A DNA stretch of 64,000 bases from Betaproteobacteria bacterium (GTDB lineage Bacteria; Pseudomonadota; Gammaproteobacteria; Burkholderiales; SG8-41): assembly GCA_021730905.1 (NCBI GenBank), contig JAKFYK010000004.1, forward strand, positions 1-64,000, read 5' to 3'. The position numbers and the translations under genes are program-made. The notes under the pieces were generated by a model that was given only the letters and a program-made list of their open reading frames with translations, did no database searches and was not told where the DNA came from. Below, piece by piece: positions 59,067-64,000 of the stretch. Every line of letters starts with the position of its first letter. The stretch's first letter is position 1.

Positions 59067-60497
59067 ATGGAGTCCACTTACAACTATAAAGTGGTGCGTC
59101 AATTCGGCATCATGGCGGTGGTGTGGGGCATCGTCGGCATGCTGGTGGGCGTGCTGCTCGCGGCGCAACTGATCTGGCCGGAATTGAATCTGGCGCCGTG
59201 GTTGTCGTACGGGCGGCTGCGGCCGCTGCACACCAACGCGGTGATTTTTGCGTTTGGCGGATGCGCGTTATTTTCGACTTCCTACTACATCGTTCAGCGC
59301 ACTTGTCACGCGCGGTTGTTTTGCGGCGGATTGGCGGCGTTTACCTTTTGGGGATGGCAGGCGGTTATCGTGCTCGCGGCGATCACACTGCCGTTGGGCA
59401 TGAGCAGCGCCAAGGAATATGCCGAACTGGAATGGCCGATCGACATCCTGATTACGCTGGTTTGGGTGTCCTATGCGGTGGTTTTTTTTGGCACGCTCGC
59501 CAAGCGCAAGACGCCGCATATTTACGTCGCCAACTGGTTTTTTGGCGCTTTTATCCTGACCGTGGCCGTGCTGCATCTGGTGAACAGCGCCGAAGTGCCG
59601 GTGACGATGTGGAAGTCCTATTCGGCCTATGCGGGCGTGCAGGACGCGATGATTCAATGGTGGTACGGACACAACGCCGTCGGTTTTTTTCTTACCGCGG
59701 GCTTTCTGGGGATGATGTATTACTTCATTCCGAAGCAGGCGGAACGGCCGATCTATTCCTACCGCCTGTCGGTAGTGCATTTCTGGGCGCTGATATTTAC
59801 CTATATGTGGGCGGGCCCGCACCACCTGCACTACACGGCGCTGCCCGACTGGGCGCAGTCGCTGGGCATGGTGTTTTCACTGATTCTTTTGGCGCCCTCG
59901 TGGGGCGGCATGATCAACGGCATCATGACGTTGTCGGGCGCATGGCACAAGTTGCGTACCGATCCGATACTGAAGTTCCTAGTGGTGTCGCTGTCTTTCT
60001 ACGGCATGTCGACGTTTGAGGGGCCGATGATGGCCATCAAAACCGTCAACGCCTTGTCGCACTACACCGACTGGACGGTGGGGCATGTGCATTCGGGCGC
60101 ACTGGGATGGGTGGGGCTGGTGTCGATCGGCAGCCTTTACTACCTGATTCCGCGGGTCTTCGGACGTGCCGAGATGCACAGTGTGAAGGCGATGACCTTG
60201 CACTTCTGGGTGGCAACCATCGGCATCGTGCTTTACATCGCGGCCATGTGGATTGCCGGCGTGATGCAGGGGTTGATGTGGCGTGCGATGAATGACGATG
60301 GCACGCTGACCTATAGTTTTGTGGAATCGGTCAAGGCGACCTATCCCTACTACATGATCCGCCTGTTGGGCGGCCTGCTCTACTTCTCGGGCATGCTGAT
60401 CATGGCGTGGAATATCTGGAAAACCGTGGTGGGACAGCGCCCGTACGATGCGCCGATTCCCGCGGTTCAGTTCGCTATTCCCGCGGCACAGGCCTGA
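59067..60497 (+). CDS. ccoN: Cytochrome cbb3 oxidase subunit I
   Basis: This 476-residue, twelve-helix heme-copper oxidase subunit has heme b and b3-CuB ligands in [41 protein letters not shown] and [19 protein letters not shown]. It reduces oxygen to water with high affinity and pumps protons. AGGGAGA precedes the ATG by about nine bases. It is the first gene of ccoNOQP, with a perfect FNR box 76 bp upstream. Confidence 0.98.
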   Translation: MESTYNYKVVRQFGIMAVVWGIVGMLVGVLLAAQLIWPELNLAPWLSYGRLRPLHTNAVIFAFGGCALFSTSYYIVQRTCHARLFCGGLAAFTFWGWQAVIVLAAITLPLGMSSAKEYAELEWPIDILITLVWVSYAVVFFGTLAKRKTPHIYVANWFFGAFILTVAVLHLVNSAEVPVTMWKSYSAYAGVQDAMIQWWYGHNAVGFFLTAGFLGMMYYFIPKQAERPIYSYRLSVVHFWALIFTYMWAGPHHLHYTALPDWAQSLGMVFSLILLAPSWGGMINGIMTLSGAWHKLRTDPILKFLVVSLSFYGMSTFEGPMMAIKTVNALSHYTDWTVGHVHSGALGWVGLVSIGSLYYLIPRVFGRAEMHSVKAMTLHFWVATIGIVLYIAAMWIAGVMQGLMWRAMNDDGTLTYSFVESVKATYPYYMIRLLGGLLYFSGMLIMAWNIWKTVVGQRPYDAPIPAVQFAIPAAQA

Positions 60498-60507
60498 GAG
60501 GAAGATC

Positions 60508-61128
60508 ATGAGCACGGCATCCAAACACGATCTTATCGAGCGCAACATGGGACTGCTGATCGTGCTGGTCATACTGGTGATCAGCGTCGGCGGGCTGGTG
60601 GAAATTGTCCCGTTGTTTTTCCAGAAGTCCACGACGCAGCCGGTGGCGGGTCTCAAACCCTACACCGCGTTGCAACTGGAAGGGCGCGATATTTACATCC
60701 GCGAAGGTTGCGGCAATTGCCATTCGCAGATGATCCGGCCTTTCCGCGCGGAGACCGAGCGCTACGGCCATTACTCGGTCGCAGGTGAATTCGTTTATGA
60801 CCATCCGTTCCTGTGGGGATCGAAGCGTACCGGACCGGACCTTGCGCGTGTGGGACAGCGGTATTCGGACGAATGGCACCGCCTGCATCTTATCAACCCG
60901 CGTGACCTGGTACCGGAGTCGAACATGCCGGCTTATGCATGGCTGGATAAGGCGCCGGTGAACGTAGAGTTATTGCCGGTAAAAATGCGCGCGTTGCGCC
61001 GGGTGGGCGTGCCCTACACCGACGAAGATATCGCCAAAGCAGCGGAAAGCGTCAAAGGCAAAACGGAAATGGACGCCGTTGTGGCTTACCTGCAGGGCCT
61101 GGGAATCCTTCTGAGAAACGTGAGATGA
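60508..61128 (+). CDS. ccoO: Cytochrome cbb3 oxidase subunit II (mono-heme c)
   Basis: This 206-residue membrane-anchored cytochrome c has one N-terminal helix ([23 protein letters not shown]), the heme site [15 protein letters not shown], and [42 protein letters not shown] with the axial Met. ATG at 60508 follows GAGAGGAAG. It transfers electrons from CcoP to CcoN. The stop overlaps ccoQ by four bases. Confidence 0.98.
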   Translation: MSTASKHDLIERNMGLLIVLVILVISVGGLVEIVPLFFQKSTTQPVAGLKPYTALQLEGRDIYIREGCGNCHSQMIRPFRAETERYGHYSVAGEFVYDHPFLWGSKRTGPDLARVGQRYSDEWHRLHLINPRDLVPESNMPAYAWLDKAPVNVELLPVKMRALRRVGVPYTDEDIAKAAESVKGKTEMDAVVAYLQGLGILLRNVR

Positions 61129-61319
61129 CCATGGATATGGAGTGGATGCGGTCGATGATGACGGTGATGGCGTTTGCCACGTTCATCGGCATTGTGTTGT
61201 GGGCGTGGAGTTCCCGCAAGAAAGGCGATTTTGAATGGGCGGCGCGCAGCGTGCTTGAGGACGATGAGACTGCTACGGCAGCCCCTTCCATAAACACAAG
61301 AGGCTGCGGTCATGAGTGA
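61125..61319 (+). CDS. ccoQ: Cbb3 oxidase subunit CcoQ
   Basis: This 64-residue single-helix protein has the helix [18 protein letters not shown], then the family's [18 protein letters not shown]. It begins in an ATGA overlap with ccoO and ends overlapping ccoP by eight bases. CcoQ stabilises the complex. Confidence 0.93.
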   Translation: MTMDMEWMRSMMTVMAFATFIGIVLWAWSSRKKGDFEWAARSVLEDDETATAAPSINTRGCGHE

Positions 61320-62214
61320 TTTTACCCATGATGCATGGAGCATCTATATCGCGGTTATCACCGTGGTGAGCATCGTTGCTTGTCTCGTGCTTCTGTTCAG
61401 TTTGTCGAGCCGCCGCGTTTCTCCCGACGGACAGGTGGGAACCACGGGGCACGTTTGGGACGAGGATATCGCGGAGCGCAATAATCCGCTGCCGCGCTGG
61501 TGGATGTGGTTGTTTGTGATTACGGTTGTTTTCAGTGTGGTTTACCTCGTGCTTTACCCCGGGCTGGGCAGTTTTGCCGGGCAGTACGGGTGGAGTTCCG
61601 CCGGGCAATACCGGGACGAGCAAGCCCAGGCTGCTGCGGTGTACGGCCCGGTCCTGGACAAATTCTTGAAGCAGGATATCAAGGCGGTGGCGGTCAATCC
61701 CGAGGCGCGTCAAATGGGGCAGCGGCTGTTTTTGACGTACTGCGCGCAATGCCACGGTTCGGATGCGGGCGGATCGCGCGGGTTTCCCAGTCTGAAAGAT
61801 CGGGACTGGCTCTATGGCGGCGAGCCCGAAGCCATACGCGCCAGCATACTGGAAGGCCGCAACGGCATGATGCCGCCGATGGGCGCCGCGCTGGGCAGCG
61901 ACGACGATGCGCGTGATGTCATGCATTACGTTTTCAGATTAAGCGGGCGCGCTTTCGACGGCATACGCGCCACGCGCGGCAAAGCCAAGTTCGACAGCGT
62001 CTGCGCGGCTTGCCACACCGAAAAGGGTACCGGCAATCAGCAGATTGGCGCGCCCAATCTGGTGGATGACGTGTGGCTCCACGGCGCATCGGATGCGGCG
62101 ATCATGGAGAGTATTGCCAAGGGCCGTAAAGGTGCCATGCCGGCGCACAAGGGATTCCTGGATGACGGCAAGGTGCATTTGCTGACGGCGTATGTGTATG
62201 GGCTTTCGCAGTAA
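61312..62214 (+). CDS. ccoP: Cytochrome cbb3 oxidase subunit III (di-heme c)
   Basis: This 300-residue di-heme cytochrome has two N-terminal hydrophobic helices (about residues 10-30 and 62-82), with VWDEDIAERNNPLPRWWMW between them. The two heme sites are CAQCHGSDAGG and CAACHTEKGTG, with axial methionines in NGMMPPMGAALG and KGAMPAHKGFL. It receives electrons from soluble cytochromes, such as the c553-like pair encoded upstream. The two-helix form is the common proteobacterial type. Confidence 0.97.
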   Translation: MSDFTHDAWSIYIAVITVVSIVACLVLLFSLSSRRVSPDGQVGTTGHVWDEDIAERNNPLPRWWMWLFVITVVFSVVYLVLYPGLGSFAGQYGWSSAGQYRDEQAQAAAVYGPVLDKFLKQDIKAVAVNPEARQMGQRLFLTYCAQCHGSDAGGSRGFPSLKDRDWLYGGEPEAIRASILEGRNGMMPPMGAALGSDDDARDVMHYVFRLSGRAFDGIRATRGKAKFDSVCAACHTEKGTGNQQIGAPNLVDDVWLHGASDAAIMESIAKGRKGAMPAHKGFLDDGKVHLLTAYVYGLSQ

Positions 62215-62246
62215 GTACAGGCAAGACATTTCATGAGCACACTGCG

Positions 62247-63671
62247 ATGGCTCGCGCCGTACCCCTCAAGGTGATTGACCCGTCAGGGGGAAACGACGTC
62301 GAGTCTTCTCTCTATGAGATTCGCAGGAAAATCTATCCGCGTGCGGTTCAGGGGTGGTTTGCGCGCTGGCGCATCGCGCTGGTGTTGGCAACGCAGTTGC
62401 TGTTCTACGGACTGCCGTGGCTGACGTGGAATGCGCGGCCGGCCGTGCTGTTTGATCTGGCTGCGCGCAAGTTTTATATATTCGGTATCGTTTTCTGGCC
62501 GCAGGATTTTATCTTCCTGACCGGCCTGCTGGTGATTTCAGCGCTGTCGCTGTTCCTGTTTACAGCGGTGGGCGGGCGCCTGTTTTGCGGCTATGCCTGC
62601 CCGCAAACGGTCTATACCGAAATCTTCATGTGGATCGAACGCAAGGTCGAGGGCGACCGCGCGCAGCGCATAAAACTGGACGGCGGAGCGCTGAGCGCGA
62701 ACAAGGCGGGACGCAAGGCGCTCAAGCATGCTTTGTGGATCGCCATCGGGTTGTGGACAGGATTCACGTTTGTGGGTTATTTCACGCCGATCAGAACGTT
62801 ACTCGGCGAGCTTTACGCTTTTACCCTGGGGCCGTGGGAAACATTCTGGATACTGTTCTACGGTTTTGCTACGTATGGTAACGCCGGCTGGATGCGCGAA
62901 CAGGTGTGCAAGTACATGTGCCCTTACGCGCGCTTTCAGAGCGCCATGTTTGACCCGGACACGCTGATCATTACTTACGATGCGCAACGCGGTGAGCCGC
63001 GCGGTTCTCGCAGCAAGTCGGCGGACTACCAAGCCAAGGGGTTGGGCGCCTGTGTGGACTGCGGCATTTGCGTGCAAGTGTGCCCCACCGGCATTGATAT
63101 TCGGCGGGGATTGCAGTACGAGTGTATCGGTTGTGCGGCATGCGTGGACGGTTGCAATCAGGTGATGGACAAGATGGGGTATGCGCGCGGCCTGATTCGT
63201 TATTCCACCGAGAACGCGCTTAAACGGGGACTGACGCCACCGCAACTGTTAAAACGGGTGTTCCGTCCGCGCGTTCTGGTTTACATGGTGCTGCTATCGA
63301 TCATGGTCTGCACATTGCTGGCCACCCTTTATTTGCGTTCTCCGCTCAAGGTGGATGTGATTCGCGACCGCGCAGCGCTGATGCGGGAAACCCGCGACGG
63401 CAAGGTCGAAAACGTGTACCAACTCCAAATCATGAATACGGATGAGCGTATGCGCAGCTACGTTATCAAAGTATCCGGTTTACAAGGATTGCAGGTTGTT
63501 CCCGCCGCGCCGGTAGCCATCGCGGGCGCGACAGCACAGTCGATCGCCGTGACCGTGCAGATCGATCCGGCGGGCATCACGCCGGGTTCGCACAGCATCA
63601 TGTTTCACATCGAAGACACCGAGCAGCCTTCGATTCGGGCTGACGAAAAATCGCGGTTTTTTGTGAAGTAA
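62247..63671 (+). CDS. ccoG: Cytochrome c oxidase accessory protein CcoG (FixG-like ferredoxin)
   Basis: This 474-residue membrane protein has about four to five helices. Its cysteine sites include CGYACPQTVYTEIFMWIERKVEGDR and two 4Fe-4S motifs, CVDCGICVQVCPTGIDIRRGLQYECIGCAACVDGCNQV. A C-terminal Ig-like periplasmic domain follows (about residues 370-474). CcoG acts in copper(II) reduction for cbb3 assembly. Its ATG has no clear Shine-Dalgarno sequence, and a gap of 32 bp follows ccoP. Confidence 0.96.
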   Translation: MARAVPLKVIDPSGGNDVESSLYEIRRKIYPRAVQGWFARWRIALVLATQLLFYGLPWLTWNARPAVLFDLAARKFYIFGIVFWPQDFIFLTGLLVISALSLFLFTAVGGRLFCGYACPQTVYTEIFMWIERKVEGDRAQRIKLDGGALSANKAGRKALKHALWIAIGLWTGFTFVGYFTPIRTLLGELYAFTLGPWETFWILFYGFATYGNAGWMREQVCKYMCPYARFQSAMFDPDTLIITYDAQRGEPRGSRSKSADYQAKGLGACVDCGICVQVCPTGIDIRRGLQYECIGCAACVDGCNQVMDKMGYARGLIRYSTENALKRGLTPPQLLKRVFRPRVLVYMVLLSIMVCTLLATLYLRSPLKVDVIRDRAALMRETRDGKVENVYQLQIMNTDERMRSYVIKVSGLQGLQVVPAAPVAIAGATAQSIAVTVQIDPAGITPGSHSIMFHIEDTEQPSIRADEKSRFFVK

Positions 63672-63681
63672 CGGGAGTGCC

Positions 63682-64000
63682 ATGAATACGCATGCCGGGC
63701 AGTTGAAGCACTGGTATCACGAACCTTGGCCGTGGTTATTGATGGCGGGGCCAGCCGCAGTCATAGTGGCAGGCGTCATCACCACCTATCTTGCGGTGGT
63801 GACGAATGACGGCCTGGTTGCCGACGATTACTACAAGCGGGGTCTGGCGATCAATCAGACGCTATCGAGGGACGCGGTGGCACGGCAGCTCGGTCATCGC
63901 GCGCGTATTGCATTTGCGCCGGATTTTGGACGTGTCGAGGTGATTCTGCAGAGTGGCACGGTGGTGTCCGGCCCGCTGATTCTGCGCCTGGCGCATCCGG
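63682..64000 (+). CDS. ccoH: CcoH/FixH-family cbb3 assembly protein (3' end outside the window)
   Basis: The first 106 residues are visible. A short cytoplasmic start (NTHAGQLKHWYHEPWPWLLM) is followed by one hydrophobic helix (AGPAAVIVAGVITTYLAVV). The FixH signature NDGLVADDYYKRGLAINQTLSRD comes next, and a beta-rich periplasmic part begins. GGGAG precedes the ATG. FixH/CcoH works with CcoI and CcoG in oxidase maturation. The gene runs off the edge of the window. Confidence 0.93.
   Translation, partial: MNTHAGQLKHWYHEPWPWLLMAGPAAVIVAGVITTYLAVVTNDGLVADDYYKRGLAINQTLSRDAVARQLGHRARIAFAPDFGRVEVILQSGTVVSGPLILRLAHP

Noticed and set aside
1-64000. tRNA, rRNA, CRISPR arrays, integrases and prophage genes
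   Set aside because: I looked for TTCGA-type T-loops, regular spacer-repeat arrays and recombinase motifs and saw none. A dedicated RNA search was not possible here.

Overview
The window is a GC-rich (about 60 %) chromosomal segment that looks betaproteobacterial, most likely Burkholderiales or a near relative. The evidence is five Bug/TctC-type tripartite tricarboxylate receptors without their TctAB partners, a typA/BipA-type GTPase, the aat-ate pair of the N-degron pathway, a stand-alone RnfB-type ferredoxin, and a cbb3 oxidase locus in the order ccoI-ccoS-ccoNOQP-ccoG-ccoH. I see no rRNA, tRNA, CRISPR array, phage gene or transposase gene. Assignments rest on reading motifs, not on database searches.

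Layout. 1-4.6 kb: the tail of a membrane protein, a TctC receptor divergent from a LysR regulator, an IlvD/Edd dehydratase and a small SET-domain protein. 4.6-8.3 kb: typA with a decayed truncated-globin remnant behind it, then a DEAD-box helicase with a hairpin-bearing leader. 8.3-16.3 kb: a catabolic module with TctC, a three-subunit molybdenum hydroxylase (FAD, Mo, 2Fe-2S), a UbiD-type decarboxylase, another TctC and a cytochrome c. 16.4-24.4 kb: a Tat-signal ThDP enzyme, Dpp-type permeases, TctC, an oxalyl-CoA-decarboxylase-like ThDP enzyme and a CaiB-type CoA-transferase. 24.7-36.1 kb: two tandem peptide-binding proteins, an ArgE-type deacylase, a D-aminoacylase-type amidohydrolase, TctC, a GltIJKL-type acidic amino-acid ABC importer interrupted by a 267-bp foldback element, and an Asp/Glu racemase. 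36.1-43.9 kb: cupin, cobalamin adenosyltransferase, SulP transporter, two cytochromes c, nth, an SH3-like protein and M48 protease, RnfB and alanine dehydrogenase. 43.9-50.2 kb: PAP2 phosphatase, LTA-synthase-like enzyme and two-component system, then ate-aat. 50.3-64 kb: a Pat-like acyl-CoA synthetase/acetyltransferase, a P-type ATPase, then hemerythrin and the cbb3 oxidase cluster.

Regulation. Three perfect FNR/ANR boxes (TTGAT-N4-ATCAA) precede alanine dehydrogenase, hemerythrin-ccoIS and ccoNOQP. For the two cco-region boxes, a -10-like hexamer lies where a class II promoter (box at about -41.5) would put it. A tandem 11-bp-period direct repeat lies upstream of the LTA-synthase-like/PAP2 pair and suits the neighbouring OmpR-type regulator.

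The most unusual non-genic signal is an AT-rich repeat of about 30 bp, consensus TAAGTATTTGTTTTTATT. It occurs in at least nine intergenic copies, with a tenth degenerate copy inside a coding sequence. In three cases it directly abuts or overlaps a start codon that has no Shine-Dalgarno sequence. A second family of long imperfect palindromes, built of GTGAAGG or GAGTTG-like units around GGTACC or GTAACC centres, marks the 3' ends of genes at four places. Neither family is explained by the annotated genes.
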